Of a stretch of 39,895 bases of DNA, positions 31,257 to 39,400 are shown one piece after another. The notes below the pieces were generated by a model. That model was not told the origin of the DNA. It searched no databases and saw nothing but the letters and a program-made list of their open reading frames with translations. Position numbers and translations under genes: made by a program. Where the stretch lies: positions 3,822-43,716 of the forward strand of contig DQFX01000038.1 in NCBI GenBank assembly GCA_003531585.1, written 5' to 3'. The stretch comes from Oscillospiraceae bacterium. GTDB lineage: Bacteria; Bacillota; Clostridia; Oscillospirales; Ruminococcaceae. Position 1 is the first letter of the stretch. Each line of letters opens with the position of its first letter.

Positions 31257-33587
31257 ATGATGGAAGAAAAGAACCTCCGCAGAAGCTCCGAAAATATCAA
31301 TACCGCAGATACCGCAGCAACGGACGCGTCCGTAAAGCCTGCCAGGTCTGCAAGGTCGTCTGGTTCTGCCAGATCCGCAAAAGCGGATAAGACGGTTAAG
31401 ACCGCGAAATCAGCAAAGACGGCAAAGGCAGAGAAGGCAGAGAGCGCCCAGACCTCACAGACCGCGAAGAAACCGGCTCCCCGCCGCACAAAGAAGCAGC
31501 AGGGGGACGTGATATTCGCGCTTGATATCGGAACCCGCACCGTTGTCGGAGTGCTTGCGGAAAAGACCGCAGACTCCTACAGGCTGATTGACATGCAGAC
31601 GCAGGCTCACGAGAGCCGCTCCATGACCGACGGTCAGATCGAGGACATCGACGCGGTCGCTGCGGTGGTGAGATCCGTCAGGACTGCGCTGGAGCGGAGA
31701 CAGTCCATAAAGCTTCAGCGGGTATGCATTGCCGCCGCCGGACGCGCGCTGAAAACCCTCCGGCACAGGAGCAGCTGCGATGTTTCCGGGCTGAAGTCGA
31801 TAACCGCCGAGGATATCCGCGCCGCCGAGCTTGAGGCTGTCCGCTCCGCTGAGGAGGAATTCACCGGCAGCGGAGGAAATTCGTTCTACTGCGTGGGTCA
31901 CAGCGTGATCTCACTGGAGCTGGACGGCTACAAAGTTTCAAAGCCGGAGGGACACAGAGGCAGCGAGCTTGTTACGGAGGTCATTGCGGCATTCCTTCCC
32001 GCGTATGTGGTGGAGAGCCTCTGTGCCGCCGTCGACGAGGCGGGTCTTGAGACCGCCGGGCTTACCCTGGAGCCTATCGCGGCGATAAACGCGGTGGTTC
32101 CGAAGGAATTGAGGCTCATCAACATTGCGATGTGCGATATCGGCGCGGGAACTTCCGACGTTGCCGCTTCAAGGGACGGCAGCATAGTCGCCTACGGAAT
32201 GGCTACGATAGCCGGCGACGAAATGACCGAATCGCTGATGAAGCAGCTTCTCGTTGAGTTCAACGAAGCGGAGCGCATCAAGACCTGCACCGACCCGCAG
32301 ACCGAGTACACGGATATTCTTTTCAACCACCGCACTATAACCCGGGAGGAAGTCGCACGGCTGCTGCTTCCGGCGGAAAAGGAGCTTGCGGATACCGTCT
32401 GCTCCGAGATACTCCGGGCGAACGGAACGGCTCCGCAGGCGGTGTTCCTGGTCGGCGGCGGAAGCCTGCTGCCGGGTCTGCCGGAGCTTGTCGCTGACGG
32501 TCTGGGTCTTGACCGCAGCAGGGTAGCCGTAGGCTCCCGGGAGATGATACGCGGCGTGACCGCGCCGAAAACGCTGCACATCGGCACGGAGCATGCAACT
32601 CCCGTCGGCATTGCAATGACCGCTTCCGAGGGCGTGAAGTACGACTTCACCACCATCACGCTGAACGGCAGGAAGATACGCGCCCTGGATACCCGCAGGC
32701 TCACCGTGTTCGAGCTTTGCAATATCGGCGGCATAAAGCCGGAGCAGCTCATGGCGAGGTCGGGGAAGGCGCTCAGCTTTACTCTGAACGGCGAGCGCGT
32801 CACGCTGCGCGGCACGGCGAGCGTTCCGGCGGAGATATCCCTCAACGGCAGGGAATGCTCCCTTAACGCGCCGGTGCGCAAGGGCGACGAGGTGAACGTA
32901 GTTCCCGCAAAGCCCGGCGAGGACGCCGCAGCGCTCCTTTCCGACTACTTTGAGCTTTCCGGGCTGTTCACCGCGGAGGTCTCGCTGGACGGAAGGCGCG
33001 TCCGGGCGGGTGAGTACCTTGTGGTGAACGATATTCCGACTACCTCGGACGCGGACATCGAAAACGGCGCTGTTATCACGCTGCAGAAGCGCGGAACGCT
33101 CCGCAGCCTGCTTTCCGCAGAGGGTATACCGGAGGAAAAGCTTGATACGGCGCGTCTAAACGGCGCGGAGGTCTCCACGGAAACGCGGCTCTCCAACGAC
33201 GATGTGATAACCTTCGTTCAGCCGCAGCCTGCGGAAACTGTCGAAGAACAGGCTTCGGAAGTTTCCGGGGTCCAGGAAACCGCGCAGAACGTGGAAGAAG
33301 CTCCGGCGGAAAACGCTGAAATTTCAGAAAACGCTGAAAAAACGGAAACTGCGCCGGGATCACAGCCGGAGCAGTCCGGAGAATCGGGTATCCCGATAGT
33401 GTTCAACGGGGAGCGAGTATTGTTCCCGACTCAGCCGGGCGTAAAGCCTATTTTCCTTGATATCCTCGCGGCGTTCGCGGACGACCCGACGGCGCTGCTC
33501 TCAAGGTGCGAAACAGTCACGATAAACGGCAGGACGGCGCGTATCAGCGAACCGATCTCCCCTAACGACGAAATAATCATCAGGTGA
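31257..33587 (+). CDS. FtsA/PilM-like ATPase with a basic N-terminal extension and beta-grasp-like C-terminal repeats
   Basis: This 776-residue protein has three parts. Residues 1 to about 82 are an Ala/Lys/Ser-rich basic extension. Residues about 84-460 form an actin-like ASKHA domain: phosphate-1 loop D90-I-G-T, phosphate-2 loop D294-I-G-A-G-T and adenosine motif VGGGS near 399-403, arranged as in FtsA and PilM. The remaining 315 residues contain segments such as EISLNGRECSLNAPVRKGDEV and VTINGRTARISEPISPNDEI that look like repeated ThiS/SLBB-type beta-grasp folds, with a Glu-rich linker between. No membrane segment or FtsA-type amphipathic end is visible. Two adjacent ATGs (31257, 31260) fit the AAGGA site. 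A role in division or envelope assembly is inferred only. Confidence 0.75.
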   Translation: MMEEKNLRRSSENINTADTAATDASVKPARSARSSGSARSAKADKTVKTAKSAKTAKAEKAESAQTSQTAKKPAPRRTKKQQGDVIFALDIGTRTVVGVLAEKTADSYRLIDMQTQAHESRSMTDGQIEDIDAVAAVVRSVRTALERRQSIKLQRVCIAAAGRALKTLRHRSSCDVSGLKSITAEDIRAAELEAVRSAEEEFTGSGGNSFYCVGHSVISLELDGYKVSKPEGHRGSELVTEVIAAFLPAYVVESLCAAVDEAGLETAGLTLEPIAAINAVVPKELRLINIAMCDIGAGTSDVAASRDGSIVAYGMATIAGDEMTESLMKQLLVEFNEAERIKTCTDPQTEYTDILFNHRTITREEVARLLLPAEKELADTVCSEILRANGTAPQAVFLVGGGSLLPGLPELVADGLGLDRSRVAVGSREMIRGVTAPKTLHIGTEHATPVGIAMTASEGVKYDFTTITLNGRKIRALDTRRLTVFELCNIGGIKPEQLMARSGKALSFTLNGERVTLRGTASVPAEISLNGRECSLNAPVRKGDEVNVVPAKPGEDAAALLSDYFELSGLFTAEVSLDGRRVRAGEYLVVNDIPTTSDADIENGAVITLQKRGTLRSLLSAEGIPEEKLDTARLNGAEVSTETRLSNDDVITFVQPQPAETVEEQASEVSGVQETAQNVEEAPAENAEISENAEKTETAPGSQPEQSGESGIPIVFNGERVLFPTQPGVKPIFLDILAAFADDPTALLSRCETVTINGRTARISEPISPNDEIIIR

Positions 33588-33591
33588 TAGA

Positions 33592-35181
33592 ATGAAGTAC
33601 AAGAGGATAGCGGCTCTTGCCGCTGCCGCAGCGCTGCTTACCGGCTGCGCGGAGATACCCGACAGAAATATGTCAGCGCAGACCTCCGCGGGAACCGCCG
33701 AGGCTTCCGGCACCGCCGACACAGCCGAGGTTTTCGACGAGATACCCGCGAAGCAGTACCCCTTAGAGAACAGCGATTTCGCAGTGAAGCTCAACGCCGA
33801 GGGCGGGACATTCACGGGCAATGTCCGCACCGACGGCGACCATGACGGCAAAGGTTACATAGTCCTCGACGAGGGAATGAAGCTCCAGCACATCGTCTCC
33901 GTAGACGCATCCCAGCACTACCGGATATCCATTGCGGCGCATTCCTACAGCGGCGCGGTGGTACGGCTCAAGACGGTCAACGAGACGGTGGGCGCGTATT
34001 ATATTCCGGCTTCCGAATCGCCGGAGTTCACCATGTTCGCGGTGGACAGCGTGTACCTCTCGGCGGGTCCGGATATCCTCACTTTCGAGGTGATACAGGG
34101 AAGCGCCGCGCTGGATTATATCCTTGTGGAAAGCTCCTCCGTGCCGGAGAATTCATGCTATTACGTGTCGGGCTCCTGCGTTGGCAGCTCGACCTCCGTT
34201 GTGACGCTCGGGCTGAAGAAGTTCCTTGCCGATAACTACGGAAAGCGGATTATTGCGGGGCAGACGGTAACTCCCGGCTCCAACGCCGAGATAGACGCCA
34301 TCACCCGCGAAACCGGAAGAACTCCCGCAATGCGCACCGGCGACCTGATGTTCTGCACCCCGTCGAAGTATGAAGGCACGAAGGAGTACGCCGATAACGA
34401 GGTCGCCGCCGCGCTGGAGTGGGGCAGAAACGGCGGGATAGTTTCCTTCGGGTGGCACTGGTATGCGCCGGAGGGGAAGTCGGATTACTACGCTGATACG
34501 AGCACGTTCGTACTCGGCGACGCGGTGACTGACCGCGACATTTCGATGGCGGACGACGAGGAGCTGAAAACTCTCCAGGAAAGCGGGCTTATCTCCGAAC
34601 AGACGGTGCTTCTGCTGAAGGATATCGACGCGGCTGCGGAGGTTCTCGACAAATTCCGCGGCGAGAATATCCCGGTAATATTTCAGCCGATACCCGACGG
34701 CGACAGCAGCATGTACTGGTGGGGCGGCAGCGCGGAAAATTACAATTGGCTTTGGAAGCTGATGTTCCAGCGCATGGACAAGTACCACGGGCTGAACAAC
34801 CTTATATGGGTGTGGAACGGCAGCAGCGAGGATTATTTCCCGGGCGAGGATTACTGCGACGTTATCGGGCAGAGCTTCTATGAGAACAGCCCGTCGCCGT
34901 TTGCGGGGAGGTTCTCGGCGCTTGCGGGCATGACGGACGTTCCGAAGCTGCTTGCGGTGACGAACTGCGACAGGCTCCCATCGCCGGACTACATGCGCCG
35001 CGACAGCGCAATGTGGTCCTGGTTCTCGGCGGGCAGCGGAAACTGCATGATAACCAACAATGGGGAGCTTTCCGAAAAATACACGAGCTGGCAGAACCTC
35101 CACGATATCTATAACAGCGAGCTGTGCGTGACCCTCGACGAACTTCCGGACTTCGAAGAATACGCATTTCAGGAGGAGTAA
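33592..35181 (+). CDS. GH26 beta-mannanase-like lipoprotein with altered catalytic residues
   Basis: This 529-residue protein has a lipoprotein signal (lipobox LLTGC, Cys19), a Ser/Thr/Ala linker, a CBM35-like beta-sandwich (about 55-180) and a GH26 barrel (about 195-500). The GH26 signature normally reads RPxHExxGxWxWWG; here it is FQPIPDGDSSMYWWG (364-378), so His-Glu is replaced by P368-D369. The usual TEFG-type nucleophile segment is AVTNCD, with N458 in place of glutamate. Both catalytic glutamates are therefore missing. It may bind mannan at the cell surface rather than cut it. It starts 4 bases after the FtsA-like gene, behind AGGTGAT. Fold assignment is good; activity is doubtful. Confidence 0.8.
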   Translation: MKYKRIAALAAAAALLTGCAEIPDRNMSAQTSAGTAEASGTADTAEVFDEIPAKQYPLENSDFAVKLNAEGGTFTGNVRTDGDHDGKGYIVLDEGMKLQHIVSVDASQHYRISIAAHSYSGAVVRLKTVNETVGAYYIPASESPEFTMFAVDSVYLSAGPDILTFEVIQGSAALDYILVESSSVPENSCYYVSGSCVGSSTSVVTLGLKKFLADNYGKRIIAGQTVTPGSNAEIDAITRETGRTPAMRTGDLMFCTPSKYEGTKEYADNEVAAALEWGRNGGIVSFGWHWYAPEGKSDYYADTSTFVLGDAVTDRDISMADDEELKTLQESGLISEQTVLLLKDIDAAAEVLDKFRGENIPVIFQPIPDGDSSMYWWGGSAENYNWLWKLMFQRMDKYHGLNNLIWVWNGSSEDYFPGEDYCDVIGQSFYENSPSPFAGRFSALAGMTDVPKLLAVTNCDRLPSPDYMRRDSAMWSWFSAGSGNCMITNNGELSEKYTSWQNLHDIYNSELCVTLDELPDFEEYAFQEE

Positions 35182-35182
35182 G

Positions 35183-35361
35183 TAAATTCGGAATTCGGAA
35201 TGCGGAATTCGGAATTATGGTGCGCGCTTCGCGCGTTATTTCAATTTGCAGAAAGCCGAACAGCGGTAAAAAAGCGCAGGTACATGTCGGCTTCAATCAA
35301 TTGAAATGTATCGCGAGGCGATACATTAATTCCGAATTCCTAATTCAGAATTCCGAATTAA
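35183..35361. mobile_element. MITE-like element with terminal inverted repeats
   Basis: About 178 bases are bounded by inverted repeats of about 34 bases (35183-35217 and 35328-35361) built from GGAATTC units; the arms differ at only about three positions plus one base of length. TA lies at each outer end, as in elements that duplicate a TA target. Inside are a perfect AATGTATCGC / GCGATACATT hairpin, a GCGCGC/GCGCGT pair and an ATTTCAAT / ATTGAAAT pair. There is no transposase, so it would be non-autonomous. It sits just after the GH26-like gene. Confidence 0.6.
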
Positions 35362-35369
35362 ATAAAGCC

Positions 35370-35396
35370 GGGTCGGTTCTTTAAAAGAGCCGACCC
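35370..35396. terminator. Bidirectional terminator between the GH26-like and SGNH genes
   Basis: GGGTCGGTTCT and AGAGCCGACCC form an 11- to 13-base stem with a very small loop (one G-U pair). TTTATATT follows on the plus strand and a T-rich tract on the minus strand. It lies between the convergent ends of both genes. Confidence 0.85.
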
Positions 35397-35419
35397 TTTA
35401 TATTATAGTGCCCGAACTA

Positions 35420-36832
35420 TCAGGAGATCGTGATGCCGGAGATGTAGAACGCGAACGGCTTGCCCTCCGTGCCAGCCTTCGGAACTATCTTCAGCGTGTG
35501 CTTGCCGGTATCCATGAAGCTCTTGACCTGAGCGAACTGGACGTAGTTGCCCCAGCCGCCGGTGAAGTCAGCGTCGATGGTTGCCACAAGCTCGTCGTCT
35601 ACGTATACGTCAGCCTTGCCCGCGTTGCTGGTGAGCTTCGCGTAAAGCAGACCGATATTCTGCGCCTCGACTTCGATAACGAACGCGTCGTCGTCAGTTA
35701 TCTCAGCGTCGGCGGGAAGCTTTGCGATCCAGGGGTTCTTGAAGCCGCCGAAATCCATCGCCTTCATCTCGAATGCGCCGGTGGAAACAGGCTGAGCCTC
35801 GTCTGTGGTGAGAAGCACGGCATTTTCGTACTTCGCGCCGTCGTCGCCTGCGGGTGCAAGCTCAGGATCTGCGTCGTCGATGCTGTCGAGGTTGTCGGTA
35901 ACGTACTGGAGGTAGGTAGTCAGCATTGCGCTGAGTATAGCGTGTCCGGACATGTTCGGGTGGATATTGTCGCCGGAAATGTCAGACCACTGAACGTCGT
36001 TTGTGTTCAGGAAGTTCAGCATTGCGTCGTGGTAGGATACGAACGGCACGGAGTACTTTTCGGTAACTTCGCCGTGGCATTCCTGCACGCTGGTGCCGTT
36101 GTCCTGGGTCATCGCTATGCAGATGATGCCAGGGTTGCTGGAGTGCTTCCAGATCTTGCGGATAAGTCCCTCGTAGGTCAGCTTGTTGATCGCGTTGTTC
36201 TGGGATTCGTCGTTTACAGAGAAGTCGATGAATACCAGGTCGGGGTCGTGGCTCAGCACCTGGGCGTCGCAGCGGTGAACGCCTATGTAGGAGCCGGTCG
36301 CGCCGATTCCCGCGTTGACGTAGTTCACCTTTGCGTCGGGGTACTGGTTTTCGATCCACTTGGTGGTGAGAGCCGCGTAGCAGTTCTCGTTGTCGGCGCC
36401 GGTTCCCTGGGTTATCGAACCGCCGAGGTACGCTATGGTGACTACCTCGCCTGCCTGGAGCTTTTTTATTACCTTCGCTATGCGCGCGGGATTGCCCTGG
36501 GTGTACATCAGCAGCGGGAGCATGTCCTCAGCCGCCTTGTCTGCGGTCTGCTGGTCAAGTCCGAGTTTGTCCTGGATCGCCGCGGACAGCAGGTCGGGCT
36601 TCATTGCAACGGGAAGCGCGGAAGAGTCGGAAGCGTCAGAAGCGCTGGAATCTGCGGTAGAAACTGTGCTGTCTGCGGTATCCGCGCTGTTTGAGTTATC
36701 GGCGGAGCTGTCAGCCGCAGAGGTCTGCTGGCTGTCGGAATCAGCGGAGTTTGCGGAGCTGTTTCCTCCGGAGCACCCAGCCATGCTGAGCACTATTGCT
36801 CCTGCCATGATTATTGCGAGGAACTTTTTCAT
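35420..36832 (-). CDS. SGNH/GDSL-type esterase lipoprotein
   Basis: This 470-residue protein starts MKKFLAIIMAGAIVLSMAGC (lipobox SMAGC) followed by a long Ser/Asp/Ala linker to about residue 72. The SGNH domain has YLGGSITQG (nucleophile S139), the glycine block NAGIGATGSYIG, FIDFSVNDE and the D288-N-I-H291 dyad in DNIHPNMSGH. The C-terminal 140 residues are beta-rich and may bind sugar. Such lipoproteins are often carbohydrate esterases, so deacetylation of mannan or xylan outside the cell is a fair inference given the neighbouring genes. It has its own promoter at 36897-36925 and shares the terminator at 35370-35396. Confidence 0.88.
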   Translation of the reverse strand: MKKFLAIIMAGAIVLSMAGCSGGNSSANSADSDSQQTSAADSSADNSNSADTADSTVSTADSSASDASDSSALPVAMKPDLLSAAIQDKLGLDQQTADKAAEDMLPLLMYTQGNPARIAKVIKKLQAGEVVTIAYLGGSITQGTGADNENCYAALTTKWIENQYPDAKVNYVNAGIGATGSYIGVHRCDAQVLSHDPDLVFIDFSVNDESQNNAINKLTYEGLIRKIWKHSSNPGIICIAMTQDNGTSVQECHGEVTEKYSVPFVSYHDAMLNFLNTNDVQWSDISGDNIHPNMSGHAILSAMLTTYLQYVTDNLDSIDDADPELAPAGDDGAKYENAVLLTTDEAQPVSTGAFEMKAMDFGGFKNPWIAKLPADAEITDDDAFVIEVEAQNIGLLYAKLTSNAGKADVYVDDELVATIDADFTGGWGNYVQFAQVKSFMDTGKHTLKIVPKAGTEGKPFAFYISGITIS

Positions 36833-36845
36833 AATAGATTCTCCT

Positions 36846-36877
36846 TAAATTAAGTAATACGCTTATAAATTAAGTAA
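36846..36877 (-). promoter_or_regulatory. Direct repeat in the SGNH gene leader
   Basis: TAAATTAAGTAA occurs at 36846-36857 and again at 36866-36877, exactly 20 bases apart (about two helical turns), between the predicted transcript start and the ribosome site. It could be a regulator-binding site. Confidence 0.4.
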
Positions 36878-36896
36878 CATTTAGCTTACTATTAGT

Positions 36897-36925
36897 ATTA
36901 TACACCTAAAAAAATTAGTTGTCAA
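36897..36925 (-). promoter_or_regulatory. Sigma-A promoter of the SGNH lipoprotein gene
   Basis: On the minus strand TTGACA (36920-36925), a 17-base spacer and TATAAT (36897-36902) match consensus. Confidence 0.88.
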
Positions 36926-37027
36926 TAGGTCAGGTCGTAGAAATTACACAATTTGAACTAGCTGCGACGAAACGCGGCGAGTTCCGTTTATATGAGTGAA
37001 GATCTTCACAGAAAAGGAGGTGCCTGT

Positions 37028-37582
37028 GTGAACGACGAGGAAATAATAAAGCTGTTCGAGGCGCGGGATGAAAAGGGGATATCCGCCGCCGGGGAGCGCT
37101 ACGGAAAGCTCCTGCGCAGCGTTGCGAGGGGGATACTCCGCAGCGAGCAGGACGCTGAGGAATGCGAAAGCGAAGCGCTGCTGCGCGCCTGGAACTCGAT
37201 ACCTCCCGCCAGACCGGAGCGCCTGTGCGCCTATCTTTGCAGGATAGCAAGGCGGCTGGCTCTGGACAGGTACGACTACAACAACGCGGACAAGCGCCGT
37301 GCGGAAACGCTCCCGATAGAGGAGCTTGCGGAGTATATAGGCGGCTCCGGGGACGCGGCGGACAGGCTCTCCGAGCGGGAGCTTACCGGTCTGCTGAACG
37401 GATTCCTCCGCGGGCAGGATAAGACCACGAGGGTGATTTTCATGCGGCGGTTCTGGTTCGGAGATACCACCGCCGGTATAGCTGAGCGGCTTCACGTCAG
37501 CGAAAGCATGGTGAAGTCGCGAATTTCCCGCACTCTGAAGAAGCTGCGGGAGTACCTCAGGAAGGAGGGCTACGATCTATGA
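37028..37582 (+). CDS. Sigma-70 family (ECF-like) RNA polymerase sigma factor
   Basis: This 184-residue protein has a region 2 (KLLRSVARGILRSEQDAEEC, then LCAYLCRIARRLALDRYD) and a C-terminal region 4 helix-turn-helix (FWFGDTTAGIAERLHVSESM). There is no region 1 or 3, as in ECF factors. I start at the GTG at 37028 because AAGGAGG lies 7 bases upstream; the in-frame ATG at 36992 has no ribosome site. Its stop overlaps the next start by ATGA, the classic coupling of an ECF factor to its anti-sigma partner. I could not find a clear promoter in front of it, so it may transcribe its own gene. Confidence 0.92.
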   Translation: MNDEEIIKLFEARDEKGISAAGERYGKLLRSVARGILRSEQDAEECESEALLRAWNSIPPARPERLCAYLCRIARRLALDRYDYNNADKRRAETLPIEELAEYIGGSGDAADRLSERELTGLLNGFLRGQDKTTRVIFMRRFWFGDTTAGIAERLHVSESMVKSRISRTLKKLREYLRKEGYDL

Positions 37583-39339
37583 AAGACATAAAAAAGCTTA
37601 ACAGCGCTCTAAACGACATCGACGAGCGCCTTATAGAAGAAGCCGCTCAGGGGGGCAGGGCGCGTTCCGTGCCGGGCTGGGTAAAGTACGGCGCGGTGAT
37701 CGCGGGCGGCGCGGCGGCTGTTATCGCCGTGTGCATATTTACGTCCGGCGGCGGTTCCAGGGGAGTCGACCTTATAGCGCAGAGCGGCTCGCAGACTCAG
37801 TACTCTGCGGCTGACTTTACCTCTGCGGAGGAAATGAAGGTCTCCGCTTACTACGACTGCTGGTCGGCAGGGCTGATGTTCAATACCGACGACAGCACAT
37901 TCACGCTGTTTCCGTGCGACGTGTTCGATTCAACGCCCGTCGGGACTTACACGGTAAGCGGAAGATACATTTCGCTGTACTTCACGCAGCTTGACGATGT
38001 GAAATACCGCGGCAGACTGAGCGGGGACGGCAAAGAGATAACGATAGTGAATCCGGACGAGCTGCTGTATAGCTGGGTGCTCCTGGCGGACAGCGGCTCG
38101 GAAAAGATAATCGCTGAAAACGGCGGCGAGTATCCCGAAATAGTATTCAGATGGAGCAGCGGCGGGGTGATAGCATGCGGAACGTCTGAAACAACGCGTG
38201 AAGAAACTGCGGAATCCGTCATTGACGAATGGTCCCCTGAAGAAGCGAACGAGATGATAAGGGGCATTCTCACCGAGGACGACGAGGAGCAGGCGCTCCT
38301 GAGCCAAATTGAACAGGTGCAGGAGGAAACGAAAGCGCTTCAGGATGACTTTGACAGGCTGTCCGGAGCCGCAGGAACGGCAGAGTCCGAATCGCTCTCC
38401 GGGGATATTGAGGAGCTTGACAGAGTCATTGGCGAAAAAGTACAGCAAAGCAGAGAACTTAGCGGCATGCTTGACAGCTACCGCGCTGACCGTTCAGAAC
38501 GCATCATGCGTGCATTAGTGAGCGGTAATGACCCGCTGAGCATTGATAACGTAAGAGTAACGGCGTACAGCGGCTATGATGAGTGGACGGGCGGAAATCA
38601 TTACGGTATCGACCTGACCAGCCCGTATATGACGGAGGAAACGGAGATAACCGCTTTCCTGGACGGCACTGTGATTAAGGCTGCGGACAGCGGCTGGAAC
38701 CTCGGCTTAGGGAAGTACGTCGTGATAGACCACGGCAGCGGAATAAGTACGGTATACGCCAGCCTGGGCAGCGTGGATGTCAGCGAGGGGCAGGAGGTCA
38801 GCGCCGGAGATACGATAGCCAGAGCCGGCATGACGGGCCGCAGCACAGGGATACACCTGCACTTTGAGATTCGCGAAAACGGCGAGCCGAGCAAGCTGAT
38901 GAACTCCTACGGGAAAGTGAAGCTCTGCTGGGTGGTCGGCGGAGACGGCGGTCTTATCTCTGAGGTGATGGACGGCTACGGCGGATACTACGGTCATAAG
39001 GGCATAGACATCACGGCGGAGCGCGGAACTCCGGTACTTGCCGCCGCAGATGGGAAGGTCTATACTGCCGAGTGGACCGTCGGCTACGGAAAATGCGTGA
39101 TGATAGACCACGACGGGTACGTCACGGTTTACGGTCATCTTGACGATATCTATGTATCCGACGGGGAGAAAGTAAACAGGGGCGACGCTATCGGAACGAT
39201 AGGAAGCACCGGGTATATTACAGGCACGGCGCTTCATTTCGAGGTGCGCTTCGGGGATACTGACGAATATGTGTGTATCAATCCGCTGAGTATGCTCCCG
39301 GAGCATGCGCGGACTTCCTACTGCATTGAGGAATCGTGA
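37579..39339 (+). CDS. Anti-sigma-like membrane protein with two tandem LytM (M23) domains
   Basis: This 586-residue protein is the coupled partner of the sigma factor. A short cytoplasmic N-terminus (about 1-33, with ALNDIDERLIEEAAQ) resembles the tail of many Firmicutes anti-sigma proteins. One membrane segment lies at about 34-52. Outside there is a beta-rich region (55-215), a coiled coil (about 238-320) and two LytM domains. Domain 1 has H341, D345, H426 and H428 but S395 in YASL where YGHL is normal. Domain 2 has H473, D477, H520 (YGHL) and H553 but A551 where the HxH motif has its first His. Zinc ligands are kept in both; each lacks one catalytic His. A wall-sensing role is inferred. 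Confidence 0.8.
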   Translation: MKDIKKLNSALNDIDERLIEEAAQGGRARSVPGWVKYGAVIAGGAAAVIAVCIFTSGGGSRGVDLIAQSGSQTQYSAADFTSAEEMKVSAYYDCWSAGLMFNTDDSTFTLFPCDVFDSTPVGTYTVSGRYISLYFTQLDDVKYRGRLSGDGKEITIVNPDELLYSWVLLADSGSEKIIAENGGEYPEIVFRWSSGGVIACGTSETTREETAESVIDEWSPEEANEMIRGILTEDDEEQALLSQIEQVQEETKALQDDFDRLSGAAGTAESESLSGDIEELDRVIGEKVQQSRELSGMLDSYRADRSERIMRALVSGNDPLSIDNVRVTAYSGYDEWTGGNHYGIDLTSPYMTEETEITAFLDGTVIKAADSGWNLGLGKYVVIDHGSGISTVYASLGSVDVSEGQEVSAGDTIARAGMTGRSTGIHLHFEIRENGEPSKLMNSYGKVKLCWVVGGDGGLISEVMDGYGGYYGHKGIDITAERGTPVLAAADGKVYTAEWTVGYGKCVMIDHDGYVTVYGHLDDIYVSDGEKVNRGDAIGTIGSTGYITGTALHFEVRFGDTDEYVCINPLSMLPEHARTSYCIEES

Positions 39340-39361
39340 ACGTCGGAATCTACTGCGGGAT

Positions 39362-39400
39362 AAAAAAGAGCAGAGCTGCAAAATGCGGCTCTGCTTTTCG
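39362..39400. terminator. Bidirectional terminator after the LytM protein
   Basis: AGCAGAGC (39369-39376) and GCTCTGCT (39388-39395) form a perfect 8-base stem. TTTT follows on the plus strand and six T on the minus strand, serving both converging units. Confidence 0.8.

Noticed and set aside
5409..35284. A 16-base identity, AAAAAAGCGCAGGTAC, between the pckA terminator and the inside of the MITE-like element
   Set aside because: One match of this length with an A-run is not surprising in 40 kb searched against itself; the flanks do not match.
36930..37027. An ECF-type autoregulated promoter in front of the sigma factor gene
   Set aside because: GAAC and CGTTTA-like words occur, but not at the 16-17 base spacing such promoters need; I could not support one.
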